A DNA stretch of 63,094 nt from Candidatus Rokuibacteriota bacterium (GCA_003221615.1 QHSQ01000136.1:1-63094), one strand, 5' to 3'. Positions 1 to 9,130 are shown, counted from the stretch's first letter. Notes: generated by a model not told the origin, from the sequence alone. Translations and numbers: made by a program.

Positions 1-454
1 AGCGCGCCTTGCCGGCGCGCACGATGTCGTCGAGCGCCCGCAGGCTCTCGTCCATCGGCGTCGACGGATCGGGATGGTGGAGCTGGTAGAGGTCGACGTA
101 GTCGGTGCCGAGGCGGCGCAGCGAACCCTCGATCGCGTCGAGGATGTGCTTGCGCGAGAGCCCCTGGTCCCAGGGGCGGGCGCTCATCGCGCCGAAGCAT
201 TTCGTGGCGACGATGAAATCGTGGCGCCGTCCCTCGAGCCAGCGCCCGAGGATCTCCTCGGTGCGGCCGACGGTGCCGAGGTTGCCGCCGATGGGGTAGA
301 CGTCGGACGTGTCGAGGAAGGTGATGCCGCCGGCCGCGGCCCGATCGAGAATCGCGACGGAGGTCGGCTCGTCGCACTGCAGGCCGAAGGTCATGGTTCC
401 CAGACAGAGCTGCGAGACCCTCAGCCCCGTGCCGCCGAGACGAACGTGCCGCAT
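1..454 (-). CDS. Aldo/keto reductase, partial (C-terminus outside window)
   Basis: NAD(P)H-dependent reductase of carbonyl compounds, TIM-barrel aldo/keto reductase family. The visible N-terminal half begins [19 protein letters not shown] and carries the whole catalytic tetrad: Asp and Tyr in [12 protein letters not shown], Lys in FIVATKCFG and His in [12 protein letters not shown]. The ATG is preceded by AGGAGG at 465-470 (reverse strand), which fixes the start. The gene runs off the left edge after about 151 codons, so roughly half of a normal 310-330 aa protein is seen. It follows the TRAP transporter genes on the same strand by about 30 nt and may be co-transcribed; the substrate cannot be inferred. 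Confidence 0.9.
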   Translation of the reverse strand, partial: MRHVRLGGTGLRVSQLCLGTMTFGLQCDEPTSVAILDRAAAGGITFLDTSDVYPIGGNLGTVGRTEEILGRWLEGRRHDFIVATKCFGAMSARPWDQGLSRKHILDAIEGSLRRLGTDYVDLYQLHHPDPSTPMDESLRALDDIVRAGKAR

Positions 455-484
455 CGCGGCCTTACCTCCTCGCCGTCATGGTGT

Positions 485-2437
485 TCAGGGAAGCGCCGTC
501 GGCGATGACGCGATACTCCCGGCCGCGGCGCTCAGCGTACGCGCCCGCCGTTCCCACATCACCAGCGCGACCCCGAGGACGAGCCCGGACAGATCGGCGA
601 CCGTGGCCGGCAGCCACGCCAGCGGCGGCATCATCAAGAGCGCGGCCGCCAGCCACGCCCACCCGCGTCGCGGCCACGAGAGCGGCCTCACGAGGTAGCC
701 GGCGCAACCGATGCCGAGCAGCACGACGCCGATCGACGCCGTCGCGGTCGTGATCAGGATCTCTCCCAGCGTGCCGTGGCCGATCAGCGCGGGATGGAAC
801 GCGAAGATGAACGGGACGATGTACGCCACGATACCCAGTCGCATCCCGGCCCAGCCCGTCTTCCAGAAGTCGGCCTTGGCGATCGCCGCCGCCGCGTACG
901 TGGCCAGGCAATCGGGCGGCGTGATCAACGAGAGCATCCCGAAGTAGAACAGGAACAGGTGCGCGGCCAGCGGATCGATCCCGAGCTGTGTCAGGGCCGG
1001 ACCGATCAGCACCGCGAGCGTGACGTAGACGACCGTCGTCGGCAAGGACATGCCCAGGAGAATGGAGACCGCCGCGGTGAGGATCAGCAGGAGCACGACG
1101 TTGCCGCCGGCGACGCTCGTCAACAAGATCGGTAGCTTCGACGTCAGCCCCGAGAGCTGGAAGGCGCCGATCACGATCCCGGCGAGCGTCGTGATCGCGA
1201 TGAGGTCCAGCATCGTCCGCCCGGTGCCCTCGACCGCCTCGACGATGCCGCGCCAGCTCGGGCGCGTCGCCTTCTGCAGGCAGCCGACGAGCAACGTCGT
1301 GCCGACCGCGAGCATGCCGGCGCTGCCCGCCTCCCAGTTGCTGATCATCAAGGTGTAGAGCAGCACGCCGAGGGGGACCAGGAACACCCAGCCCACCCGC
1401 ATGACGTCGCGCAGCCGGGGCAGGTCGGCGCGCGGCAGGCCGGTGAGCCCGAGCTTGGCCGCCTCCAGATCGATCTGGACGAAGAGCGCCAGATAGTAGA
1501 GGACGGCGGGCAGCGCGGCGGCGAGCGCGACCTGGCCGTACGGGATCGCGAGATATTCCGCGATCAGGAAGGCCGCGGCGCCCATGACCGGCGGCATGAT
1601 CTGGCCGCCGTTCGACGACACCGCCTCGATCGCGGCGGCCAGATGCGGGGGATAGCCCGAGCGCTTCATCATCGGGATCGTGATCGCGCCGTCCACGACG
1701 ACGTTGGCCACCGCGCTGCCCGACACGGTGCCGTACAGGCTCGACGACACCACGGCCATCTTCGCGGCGCCGCCGCGGTAGCGGCCCATGACCGACATCG
1801 CGAAGCCCGTGAGGAACGCGTCGCCGCGCACGGCGGTGAGCGCCTGGCCGAAAAAGATGTACGCGACCACGATGCTGGCCGTGACGCCGAGCGGAATCCC
1901 GAGGATGCCGCTCGAGTCGAGATAGAGGTACACGGCGATCCGGCCCCAGCTCGAGCCCTTCGCGTACAGCGGCCCGGGCAGGAGCCAGCCGAACTTCGCG
2001 TAGAGGACACAGGCGAGCGCGATCCACATCAGCGCCCAGCCGGCGATCCGTCGCGTGGCCTCGAGCACCAGCACGAGCGCGATCGTCGCCGGCACCAGCC
2101 GATCCCACGCGAGGCTCGCGAGCGTGTACGAGAGCGACGGGTACAGGATCGCGATGTAGAGCCCGACCGCCAGGGCCGCCGCGGCGGCGATCCAGTCGTA
2201 CCAGGGCACAGAGTCGTGGGCGGCGGTCGGATGGGGCTTCACCACGATGAAGGCGCCGGCAAGCCCGAGCCCCATGAACAGGCCGAGATATTGCTCGTTG
2301 AACAGCGCGACCGGCAGGTGGTACTGCAGACCGAGCGCCCAGAACGCGCCGGCCACGGTGACCGCCACGAGCACCACGCCCTCGACGACGCGCGGGGCGC
2401 CGCCGAGGCTGCGGAACTTCGGGAGGACTTCGGTCAT
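485..2437 (-). CDS. TRAP transporter fused permease subunit (4TM/12TM)
   Basis: Integral membrane component of a tripartite ATP-independent periplasmic transporter, in which the small (DctQ-like) and large (DctM-like) subunits are fused. The 650 aa length and near-continuous hydrophobic segments fit that family. DctM-type signatures include GLTSKLPILLTSVAGGN and the later MSLPTTVVYVTLAVLIGP, followed by PPDCLATYAAAAIAKADFWK. It sits directly downstream of the TAXI-type binding protein, its expected partner, and probably imports a small organic acid using a cation gradient. Substrate unknown. The start at MTEVLPKFRSLGG leaves a 31-nt gap to the upstream gene. Confidence 0.92.
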   Translation of the reverse strand: MTEVLPKFRSLGGAPRVVEGVVLVAVTVAGAFWALGLQYHLPVALFNEQYLGLFMGLGLAGAFIVVKPHPTAAHDSVPWYDWIAAAAALAVGLYIAILYPSLSYTLASLAWDRLVPATIALVLVLEATRRIAGWALMWIALACVLYAKFGWLLPGPLYAKGSSWGRIAVYLYLDSSGILGIPLGVTASIVVAYIFFGQALTAVRGDAFLTGFAMSVMGRYRGGAAKMAVVSSSLYGTVSGSAVANVVVDGAITIPMMKRSGYPPHLAAAIEAVSSNGGQIMPPVMGAAAFLIAEYLAIPYGQVALAAALPAVLYYLALFVQIDLEAAKLGLTGLPRADLPRLRDVMRVGWVFLVPLGVLLYTLMISNWEAGSAGMLAVGTTLLVGCLQKATRPSWRGIVEAVEGTGRTMLDLIAITTLAGIVIGAFQLSGLTSKLPILLTSVAGGNVVLLLILTAAVSILLGMSLPTTVVYVTLAVLIGPALTQLGIDPLAAHLFLFYFGMLSLITPPDCLATYAAAAIAKADFWKTGWAGMRLGIVAYIVPFIFAFHPALIGHGTLGEILITTATASIGVVLLGIGCAGYLVRPLSWPRRGWAWLAAALLMMPPLAWLPATVADLSGLVLGVALVMWERRARTLSAAAGSIASSPTALP

Positions 2438-2468
2438 TGGCGACGGCGGCGCCCGCGGCCCGCGTCGG

Positions 2469-3506
2469 CTACGGGTTCACCGCGAGCAGCTTCTGCTGGA
2501 CCTGATCCATCCCCGGCTTCCAGACGTTGCGCTCCTTGTAGAAGCGGATCGCGCCCGGATGGTACGGGATCGACGCGTCGGCATCGACCGCGCGGTCCTG
2601 CGTCCACTCCTTGAACATCGGATGGATCGGCACGAGCTGCTCGCCGCCTTCCCACACGGCCTTCAGCGCCAGCTCGACGACCTGGTCGGGCACGGCCTTG
2701 CCCGCGAAGAAGTACGTGTCGTAGGCCACGACGCAGGTGTCCTCGACGATGCCCGTGATCGCGCCGGGCTTCACGACGCGCGGGTAGTAGCCGGGCACCG
2801 CCTTCTTCATGCGTGCCTCGCCCTCGCGCGAGCAATCGTCGGAGATGTGCCGCACCCCGACGGCGGCGTCGGCCTCCTTGACCTTCGCCGAATTCAACGC
2901 GTGCTGAGTGACGTCGGCGCGGTTTTGCAGGAGGGCATCGACGCCGTCGTTGACAGTGTTCACGGGCACCACCTTGACGTCGCTCCAGCCGAGCCCGGCG
3001 CTCGCGAGGTGACCGAACATGTTGTACCAGACCGCGAGATGCGCACGGTATTCACCGGTGAAGCGCTTGCCCTTGACGTCGTGGACGGTCTTGATCGGCG
3101 AGTCCTTCCGCACGAGGAGCCCGACCATCAGCGGCGCGCCGCGCATCACGAGCCGCACGTTGGGCGTGTGGGCGAACGGGTTGCGACCGCCGATCTGATG
3201 AGCGGAGCCGCGGTAGGCGAGCCAGAGGTCGACTCCGTTCTGGATGCCGAACTCCATCTCGCCCGTATTGATGAGCGGCAGCATCGTGCTGGTCCCGGCG
3301 TGCGGCTGGACGGCCATCTGATAGCCGGCCCCGCCGCTCACGACCTTGGCGATGCCGCTGGCCAGCGCGAAGTACACCGTGCCGGCGGGGTTGGTCCCGA
3401 TGGTGACCGACTTGGGCAGGGACTGGCCCTGCGCGACGGTCCTGACGGAGAGGGTTACGGCGACCAGGGCCACGACGAAAGCGAGCGCGAACATCGAGCG
3501 GCGCAT
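2469..3506 (-). CDS. TAXI family TRAP transporter solute-binding protein
   Basis: Periplasmic binding protein that delivers substrate to the fused TRAP permease encoded immediately downstream. The 345 aa product starts with a clear signal peptide (MRRSMFALAFVVALVAVTLS, probable cleavage after VAQG) and continues with the TAXI pattern: IGTNPAGTVYFALASGIAKV near the N-terminus, QPHAGTSTMLPLINTGEMEF, and a body reading VNDGVDALLQNRADVTQ. Family members bind carboxylates such as glutamate or other organic acids, but the ligand here cannot be read from sequence. It is the first gene of a minus-strand operon with the permease and possibly the aldo/keto reductase. Confidence 0.92.
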   Translation of the reverse strand: MRRSMFALAFVVALVAVTLSVRTVAQGQSLPKSVTIGTNPAGTVYFALASGIAKVVSGGAGYQMAVQPHAGTSTMLPLINTGEMEFGIQNGVDLWLAYRGSAHQIGGRNPFAHTPNVRLVMRGAPLMVGLLVRKDSPIKTVHDVKGKRFTGEYRAHLAVWYNMFGHLASAGLGWSDVKVVPVNTVNDGVDALLQNRADVTQHALNSAKVKEADAAVGVRHISDDCSREGEARMKKAVPGYYPRVVKPGAITGIVEDTCVVAYDTYFFAGKAVPDQVVELALKAVWEGGEQLVPIHPMFKEWTQDRAVDADASIPYHPGAIRFYKERNVWKPGMDQVQQKLLAVNP

Positions 3507-3588
3507 GGTCCTCCTCGACCGCGACGGGATGCGGCTTTATAGCACGACGGCGTCCGGCGGTCGAGGACGCCATCGCCCGCGAATCGCC

Positions 3589-3594
3589 TATACT
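3589..3594 (+). promoter_or_regulatory. Possible -10 element (TATACT)
   Basis: TATACT lies 11 nt upstream of the GTG start of the small membrane protein gene. A matching -35 box is not evident at 17 nt spacing, so this is only a candidate; if real, the transcript would be almost leaderless. Confidence 0.3.
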
Positions 3595-3604
3595 TTCGTC
3601 CCAG

Positions 3605-4000
3605 GTGAACGCCACCGTCCAGCCCAATCGATCGTTGATCACCGTGACGCACGTGATCTACGGCCTTCACGCCGTCAGCCTGATCACGGGCATCGTCACG
3701 GCCGCGAGCGTCGTGTTCGCGTTCCTCACGGGGTGGCCCTCGATCATCGCCGTCATCCTGAACTACGTGAAGCGGGGCGAGGCACGCGGCACGTGGCTCG
3801 AGTCGCACTTCCGCTGGCAGATCCGCACGTTCTGGTGGGGCCTTCTGTGGGTCGCGCTCTGCCTGGCCTTCGTGGTGGCCACGCTCGGTATCGGCTTGCT
3901 CATCGCCTGGCTCCCGCTCATGGTCGTCGGGCTCTGGTTCATCTACCGCATTGTGAGCGGATGGCTCAGGCTGGTCGATCGCCGTCCGATGTACGACTAG
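3605..4000 (+). CDS. Small DUF4870-like membrane protein
   Basis: A 131-aa inner-membrane protein of unknown function. It has three hydrophobic segments: residues about 14-40, 75-95 and 98-120. The hydrophilic block VKRGEARGTWLESHFRWQIR between the first two is characteristic of a DUF4870-type family. I start it at the GTG at 3605, because a TATACT sequence at 3589-3594 lies only about 11 nt upstream and no earlier start fits. This would give a very short or absent leader, with no Shine-Dalgarno site. It is divergent from the TRAP operon and lies 12 nt before the MmcQ/YjbR-like gene. Confidence 0.8.
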   Translation: MNATVQPNRSLITVTHVIYGLHAVSLITGIVTAASVVFAFLTGWPSIIAVILNYVKRGEARGTWLESHFRWQIRTFWWGLLWVALCLAFVVATLGIGLLIAWLPLMVVGLWFIYRIVSGWLRLVDRRPMYD

Positions 4001-4012
4001 AGTCTTCCGGGG

Positions 4013-4507
4013 ATGGCGGCGAATCCGCGATCGAAGCGTCGTGGCTCCGGCCGGACGCCGGTGGCGCGGCTGCGCGCGATCTGTCTGGCGCTGCCCGAAG
4101 CGACCGAGAAGATCGCGTGGGGCGAGCCGACGTGGCGAGTGAGGGGCAAGCTCTTCGCCCAGCTCGACGATCACCACCACGGCGCCGACCATCTCGCCGT
4201 GTGGCTGCCCGCGCCGCTCGGCGAGCAGGAAGCGATGATCTTCACGGACCCGGTGCGATTCTTTCGGCCCCCGTACGTGGGTCCGCGGGGCTGGGTCGGC
4301 GTCCGGATCGATCGCGCGCCCGACTGGACGCAGGTGGCGAACCTGGTCGAGCAAGCCTATCGGCAGGTGGCGCCGCCGAGCCTGTTGAGCGCGCTGCAGG
4401 CCGTCGCGGGGCTGGGGCCCCGCCGGCCGAGGCGCGCCTATAAATCAGTAATGCGCGCTGCAGGCCGTCGCGGGGCTGGGGCCCCGCCGGCCGAGGCGCG
4501 CCCATGA
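4013..4507 (+). CDS. MmcQ/YjbR family protein with repeat-extended C-terminus
   Basis: A 164-aa protein of the MmcQ/YjbR fold (also called CyaY-like). Residues about 17-125 show the family pattern: LRAICLALPEATEKIAWGEP, then TWRVRGKLFAQL, then MIFTDPVRFFRPPYVGPRGW and WVGVRIDRAPDWTQVANLVE. Family members are small, often annotated as DNA-binding, with no established enzymatic role. The normal domain ends near residue 126 (PPSLL). The last ~40 residues are encoded by two identical 50-nt repeat units (4389-4438 and 4453-4502), so the tail is probably a repeat-derived extension rather than functional protein. Confidence 0.8.
   Translation: MAANPRSKRRGSGRTPVARLRAICLALPEATEKIAWGEPTWRVRGKLFAQLDDHHHGADHLAVWLPAPLGEQEAMIFTDPVRFFRPPYVGPRGWVGVRIDRAPDWTQVANLVEQAYRQVAPPSLLSALQAVAGLGPRRPRRAYKSVMRAAGRRGAGAPPAEARP
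4389..4502. repeat. Repeat family A, two tandem 50-nt copies
   Basis: Copies at 4389-4438 and 4453-4502 are identical over 50 nt and separated by 14 nt (period 64). The core reads GGCCG-TC-GCGGGGC-TGGG-GCCCCGC-CGGCC, an imperfect 12-bp hairpin, so the unit is a REP-like palindrome. The first copy overlaps the end of the MmcQ/YjbR-like domain coding sequence. A third copy with two mismatches is at 41841-41890. The flanking TGTTGAGCGCGCT also recurs after the second copy (from about 4514). Confidence 0.85.
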
Positions 4508-4579
4508 ATCGTTGTTGAGCGCGCTCGGGCCGTTGGGCAAGACCGCGCCTTTGCGCACGACGAACAGGAGGACTCGCTC

Positions 4580-5380
4580 ATGCTGACCCCTGAGACGATC
4601 GAGGCCACCGCCCGCGCCGCCTTCGATACCTATCGAACGCGCACGCGCTATCGCCCGCTCGACGCCGCGCTCCGGAGCGCGCCGCTCGACGACGCCTATC
4701 GCATCCAGGACGCGCTGCACCGGGTGATGGCTGCCGCCGGGCGCGGCGAGATCGCCGGCTGGAAGATTGCGCTCACGTCGAAGGCGATGCAGCAGATGAC
4801 CGGAGTCGACCGGCCCGCCGCCGGCGCCATCTTCTCGAAGGTCGTCCACCCATCACCGGCGCGTGTCGATGTGACGGCCTATCACCACCTCGGGGTCGAG
4901 TTCGAGGTGGCAGTGCGACTCGGAGAAGGCTTGCCGGCGAGCAGCGGGCCCTGGACGCGCGCGTCGGTGGCCGGCAAGGTCGCCGCGTGCCTGCCGGCGT
5001 TCGAGCTGGTCGAGGACGGCGACGCCGACTACAAAACGCTCGACGCCTTCACCCTGATCGCGCAGAACACGTGGAACGGCGGTGTGGTGCTCGGACCCGC
5101 TGTCGCCCAGTGGCGTCGCGTCGACCTGGAGCACGCAGTGACGCGCTGCTGGGTCAACGATCAGCCCGCGGGCCAGGGCAAGACCGGCGACGCGATGGGC
5201 CACCCCCTCGAAGCCGTGGCGTGGCTGGCGAATCTCCTCAACAGTCGCGGCCGCCGGCTCGAGCCCGGCATGATCGTGATGACCGGCAGCAGCATCACGA
5301 CGAAGTTCCCGGTGCCGGGCGATCGCGTGCGGTTCGTCATCGACGGGCTCGGCGAGGTGGCGCTGGAGGCCGCGCGCTAG
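4580..5380 (+). CDS. 2-keto-4-pentenoate hydratase / fumarylacetoacetate hydrolase family protein
   Basis: Predicted cytosolic enzyme of meta-cleavage-type aromatic catabolism: hydration of 2-hydroxypenta-2,4-dienoate-like substrates, or decarboxylation of 4-oxalocrotonate by the sister family. The 266 aa product is the normal length. Family features include the N-terminal helix with TYRTRTRYRPLD, GWKIALTSKAMQQM, a metal-binding Glu-x-Glu in HHLGVEFEVAVRL, ALPAFELVEDGDADY-like spacing, and the C-terminal TGSSITTKFPVPGDRV motif. ACAGGAGGACTC precedes the ATG. It precedes an amidohydrolase and a MetE-like gene on the same strand, but the substrate is not deducible. Confidence 0.88.
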   Translation: MLTPETIEATARAAFDTYRTRTRYRPLDAALRSAPLDDAYRIQDALHRVMAAAGRGEIAGWKIALTSKAMQQMTGVDRPAAGAIFSKVVHPSPARVDVTAYHHLGVEFEVAVRLGEGLPASSGPWTRASVAGKVAACLPAFELVEDGDADYKTLDAFTLIAQNTWNGGVVLGPAVAQWRRVDLEHAVTRCWVNDQPAGQGKTGDAMGHPLEAVAWLANLLNSRGRRLEPGMIVMTGSSITTKFPVPGDRVRFVIDGLGEVALEAAR

Positions 5381-5411
5381 TGCTATTGTGGGACCGCTCA
5401 GGGAGGGCACG

Positions 5412-6659
5412 ATGGACCGCACGCTGATCGCCAACACCACGGTGCTCGACGGCAGTGGCGCCGCGCCGTTTTCGGCAGACGTGCTGGTCGAGGGCCAGCG
5501 CATCGTCGCGGTTCAGCGCGGCGGCGGCCTGCCGCGCGACGAGGCGCGGGTGATCGACGGCGCCGGCTCGACGTTGATGCCCGGCCTCATCGAGCCCCAC
5601 GGCCACGTCAGCTATCCCGACGCGCCGTCGAACTCGGCCTTCACGAGCCTGCCGCCCGAAGAGCACGTCCTGATCACGATGCGCAACGCCAAGACGATGC
5701 TCGACTGCGGCTACACGAGCGTGCTGTCGGGCGCCTCGGCCAAGCCGCGTCTCGACATCGTGATCCGCAACGAGATCAACGCCGGGCGCCTCCCGGGCCC
5801 GCGCTATCTCGCCAACGGGCCGGAGATCACCGTCACCGGCGGGCTCGGCGACGAGAACGAGCTGCATCTGCCCCACATCGAGACGCCGACGTTCGCGTGG
5901 GTCGCCGACGGGCCCGACGAAGTGCGAAAGATCTGTCGCCTCCTCGTCCGCGAGGGGACCGATCTCTTCAAGCTCAACGTCTCGGGCCACGCCGGTCCGC
6001 CGGACAGCCGGGCCGACCGTGCCGTGATGACCGACGCCGAGGTCGCAGCGGCGATGGAGATCGCACAGGCCTCGGGCGTGCGCGTGTGCGCCCACGCCCG
6101 CAGCGCGGACTCGGTCAAGATGTGTGTCCGGCACGGCCTCGGCATCATCTATCACGCCAACTTCGCCGACGAGGAAGCGCTGGACCTGCTCGAGGCCAAC
6201 CGCGACTGGTGCTTCGTCGTGCCGGCGCTCGGCCTCTCGTACCAGGCCTGCTACGCCGGCAGCGACTGGGGCTTCACACCCGAGGTGGTCCGCGCGCGCG
6301 GTCTCATGAAGCAGCTGGAGGTTTCCATCGATACGATGGGTCGGATGCGCAAGCGCGGTATCCGCGTCCTCCCCGGCGGCGACTACGGCTTCGCCTGGAA
6401 CCCGCACGGGACCTACGCGCGCGATCTCCTGCTGTTCGTCGACGTGCTCGGCTTCACGCCGATGGAGACGCTCGTCGCGGCGACCAGGATGGGCGGCGAG
6501 ATCATGGGCCGGCCGACCGAGCTCGGCCAGATCAAGCCCGGCTTCCTCGCCGATCTCTTGCTCGTCGACGGCGACCCGCTCACCGACATCAAGCGGTTAC
6601 AGGATCGGGACGCGCTGCTCGTGATCATGAAGGACGGTCGGCTACACAAGTCGCCGTGA
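5412..6659 (+). CDS. Amidohydrolase family protein
   Basis: Metal-dependent hydrolase of the imidazolonepropionase / Xaa-Pro dipeptidase-like branch of the amidohydrolase superfamily. The first metal motif is MPGLIEPHGHVSYPD (HxH). Further likely ligands are His in VCAHARSADS and in IIYHANFADEEAL, and Asp in VLPGGDYGFAWNPHG. The C-terminal strand returns to the urease-like barrel with LGQIKPGFLADLLLVDGDPL. I start it at ATG 5412, behind GGGAGGGCACG, rather than at the GTG 24 nt upstream, giving 415 aa. It starts 32 nt after the hydratase gene and ends 7 nt before the MetE-like gene, so the three are likely one operon. Confidence 0.9.
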   Translation: MDRTLIANTTVLDGSGAAPFSADVLVEGQRIVAVQRGGGLPRDEARVIDGAGSTLMPGLIEPHGHVSYPDAPSNSAFTSLPPEEHVLITMRNAKTMLDCGYTSVLSGASAKPRLDIVIRNEINAGRLPGPRYLANGPEITVTGGLGDENELHLPHIETPTFAWVADGPDEVRKICRLLVREGTDLFKLNVSGHAGPPDSRADRAVMTDAEVAAAMEIAQASGVRVCAHARSADSVKMCVRHGLGIIYHANFADEEALDLLEANRDWCFVVPALGLSYQACYAGSDWGFTPEVVRARGLMKQLEVSIDTMGRMRKRGIRVLPGGDYGFAWNPHGTYARDLLLFVDVLGFTPMETLVAATRMGGEIMGRPTELGQIKPGFLADLLLVDGDPLTDIKRLQDRDALLVIMKDGRLHKSP

Positions 6660-6666
6660 GCGCCTC

Positions 6667-7806
6667 GTGAGGCGGAGCACGGACCGGATCCTCACGACCC
6701 ACACCGGAAGCCTGCCGCGCCCCAGGGACCTGCTCGGCTTCTTGCGCGACCGGGAAGAGGGCCGGCCGATCGCCGAAGCCACCTTGCGAGAGCGCACGCG
6801 CTCGGCGGTGCTCGACGTCGTGAAGAAGCAGCGTGAGACCGGGCTGTCCGCCGTCAACGACGGCGAGCAGGGCCGCGCCGACTACACGATCTACGTCAAG
6901 GACCGGCTGACCGGGTTCGCGGGCGAGAGCTCGTCGTGGCCCAACCCCGATGCCGAGGAGTTCCCGGAGTGGACCGAGATGGCGCGACAGTTCGCGCCGC
7001 CGTTCCAGAAGCGGCCGGCGTGCGTCGGCCCAGTCGAGTGGAAGGACTGGCCCGCGGTGGAGCGCGACATCCAGAATCTCAAGGACGCCGCGGCGGCCGG
7101 TGGGGCGGAGGAAGTCTTCATGACCTCGCCGTCGCCCGGCCAGATCGGGCGGTTCCTCCAGAACCGGTACTACCCGAGCGACGAGAAGTACCTCTATACC
7201 CTGGCCGACGTGATGAAGCGTGAGTACCAGGCCATCGTCGACGCGGGATTCGTTCTCCAGCTCGATTGCCCCGATCTCGCCCTCGGCCGCCACACGCAGT
7301 TCTCGCACCTGAGCCTGCGCGAGTTCCGCGACATCGCCGCGATGCACGTCGAGGTCCTGAACTATGCCGTCGCCGACATCCCGCCCGAGCAGATGCGCAT
7401 CCACGTCTGCTGGGCCAGCACCGGCGGGCCGCATCACCGCGACCTGCCGCTCAGGGACATCGCCGACGTCGTGATCAAGGCGCGGCCCGCCGGCCTGGTC
7501 ATCGCCGGCGCGAATCCGCGTCACGAGCACGAGTGGAAGGTGTGGAAGGACGTCAAGCTGCCGGACGGCAAGGTGCTCGTTGCCGGCGTGATCGATTCCA
7601 CCACCAACTTCATCGAGCACCCCGAGCTGGTGGCCGAGCGAATCGAGCGCTACGCCGGGGTGGTCGGACGGGAGAACGTCATCGCCGGCGTCGACTGCGG
7701 ATTCGGCACCTTCGCCGGGCGGGTCCAGGTCGACACGAACATCGTCTGGCACAAGCTCCGCTCGCTCGTCGCGGGAGCGAGTCTCGCCTCACGGGCATTG
7801 TGGTGA
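6667..7806 (+). CDS. Cobalamin-independent methionine synthase (MetE C-terminal-like) family protein
   Basis: A 379-aa zinc-dependent thiol methyltransferase/alkyltransferase fold, corresponding to only the catalytic half of MetE. It opens with RILTTHTGSLPRPRDLLGFL, the HxGSxPR signature, and contains the zinc-ligand pattern: His246 and Cys248 in RIHVCWAST, and Cys344 in GVDCGFGTF. Free-standing proteins like this include archaeal-type methionine synthases and the epoxyalkane:coenzyme M transferase branch; many act in catabolism rather than methionine synthesis. The GTG start at 6667 lies 7 nt after the amidohydrolase stop. The catabolic neighbours argue against a simple role in methionine synthesis, but this is inference. 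Confidence 0.88.
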   Translation: MRRSTDRILTTHTGSLPRPRDLLGFLRDREEGRPIAEATLRERTRSAVLDVVKKQRETGLSAVNDGEQGRADYTIYVKDRLTGFAGESSSWPNPDAEEFPEWTEMARQFAPPFQKRPACVGPVEWKDWPAVERDIQNLKDAAAAGGAEEVFMTSPSPGQIGRFLQNRYYPSDEKYLYTLADVMKREYQAIVDAGFVLQLDCPDLALGRHTQFSHLSLREFRDIAAMHVEVLNYAVADIPPEQMRIHVCWASTGGPHHRDLPLRDIADVVIKARPAGLVIAGANPRHEHEWKVWKDVKLPDGKVLVAGVIDSTTNFIEHPELVAERIERYAGVVGRENVIAGVDCGFGTFAGRVQVDTNIVWHKLRSLVAGASLASRALW

Positions 7807-7809
7807 CCC

Positions 7810-9042
7810 TCAATCGGCCCGGGTGTTCGCGGCCGGCCCCGGCCCGAGCAGGATCAGCGCGGCACTGATCGCCTGAAGCGCCGCGCACGCGCCGAGCGCG
7901 GCCCCGTAGGTTCCGGCCCAGTCGCGCACCACGCCCACCAGCGAAGGGCCGAACGCGAACGTCAGCTGATTGATCCCGACCACGAGGCCGACGAGCCCGC
8001 TGAAGTGTTCACGCGGCCACTCGACGGCGAGAATCAGCCCTGGCAACGTCGTCAGGTTTCCGACGCCCAGGCCGAACAGCGCGCAGCCTGCATAGACGCC
8101 GACCGGCGACGGGTCGCGCGAGAGCAGGGCGAGGCCGGCGAGCTGAACGACCAGGGTCGCGCACGTGACCAGGCGCCGGTTCACCTTGTCGACCACGAAG
8201 CCCGTCGCCAGACGCCCGACCAGCGCGGCGGCCGTCGTCGCGCTGACGGCCCGCGCGGCGCCGCCCGTGCCGAGCGCCGGCGTCACGAGCGCGACCATGT
8301 GCGTGAGGACGCCGACCTGGGCCGCGAGACCGAGCGCGAACGGCGCCGACACGCTCCAGAAGCGCCAGGTGCGCAGCGCGTCCCTGCGCCAGCGCCGGTC
8401 GCCCGCGGGGAGAGGCCTGGCGGATGGCGGGCGAGGAGGGTCGCCGTCGGGCCCCAGCCCGAGCGTGTCGGGCCCGCTCCGCATGACCGCGGCGCCCATC
8501 ACGAGCAGCACGACGACGAGCACGAGCGCGGCGACCGCCAGCGCCCGCGCGAAGCCGAGCGCGCCGACCAGGTAGATCAGCGCGGGCGTGACGAGCACGC
8601 CGCCCAGGGTCGCCCCGTTGAACGCGAGACTCACGGCCAAACCGCGGCGTCGCTGGAACCACGGGGCGAGGATGATGTTGATGGCCGCGCCGCTCATCGC
8701 GCCCCAGCCCACCGACATGACCAGGAAGACCGGATAGAGCTGCCACGGGCGGCTGACGACGCCGAGCGTCGCGAGGCCGGCGGCCATCGCAACGGCGCCC
8801 GTCGCCACGACGATGCGCGATCCGAAGCGCTCGTACACCGAGGCGATCGCCGCGGTCAGGAGCGCGCCGGCGACGTAGTAGACCGTGACCGGCGCCGACA
8901 CCGCGGACGCGGACCACCCGTGCAGCTGCTGGAGCATCGCGACGTACACGGCGATACCGTAGAAGCCCAGACCGAAGCTCCAGAGCGCCATCACGAACGT
9001 GGCGCCCACGACGTTCCAGCCGTAGAAGTATCGCGTCCTCAT
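7810..9042 (-). CDS. MFS transporter
   Basis: Major facilitator superfamily membrane transporter, 410 aa with about 12 hydrophobic segments in two six-helix halves. The N-terminal YFYGWNVVGATFVMALWSFG and the loop after TM2 (ASVYERFGSRIVVATGA) follow the pattern of OxlT/monocarboxylate-type MFS proteins; the loop between halves is rich in Pro, Arg and Asp. The second half begins DALRTWRFWSVSAPFALG. Substrate unknown; small organic acids are plausible. It converges with the MetE-like gene with a 3-nt gap and diverges from the AdaA-like gene. Confidence 0.9.
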   Translation of the reverse strand: MRTRYFYGWNVVGATFVMALWSFGLGFYGIAVYVAMLQQLHGWSASAVSAPVTVYYVAGALLTAAIASVYERFGSRIVVATGAVAMAAGLATLGVVSRPWQLYPVFLVMSVGWGAMSGAAINIILAPWFQRRRGLAVSLAFNGATLGGVLVTPALIYLVGALGFARALAVAALVLVVVLLVMGAAVMRSGPDTLGLGPDGDPPRPPSARPLPAGDRRWRRDALRTWRFWSVSAPFALGLAAQVGVLTHMVALVTPALGTGGAARAVSATTAAALVGRLATGFVVDKVNRRLVTCATLVVQLAGLALLSRDPSPVGVYAGCALFGLGVGNLTTLPGLILAVEWPREHFSGLVGLVVGINQLTFAFGPSLVGVVRDWAGTYGAALGACAALQAISAALILLGPGPAANTRAD

Positions 9043-9130
9043 CCTCGGTCATGACGCTATCGGCTGCGCGCAAGGCTGTCTCGCCGTTTTCGGACGTGAT
9101 CGCCCGGAAGGGCTCGCAGCGTCACGGCGC

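Noticed and set aside
462..2108. Long open frames in other phases (for example 462-2108 minus, 14550-17729 minus, 16934-19432 plus).
   Set aside because: They are antisense or out-of-phase shadows, rich in Arg, Gly and Ala, without recognisable motifs, over clearly identified genes; caused by the high G+C content.
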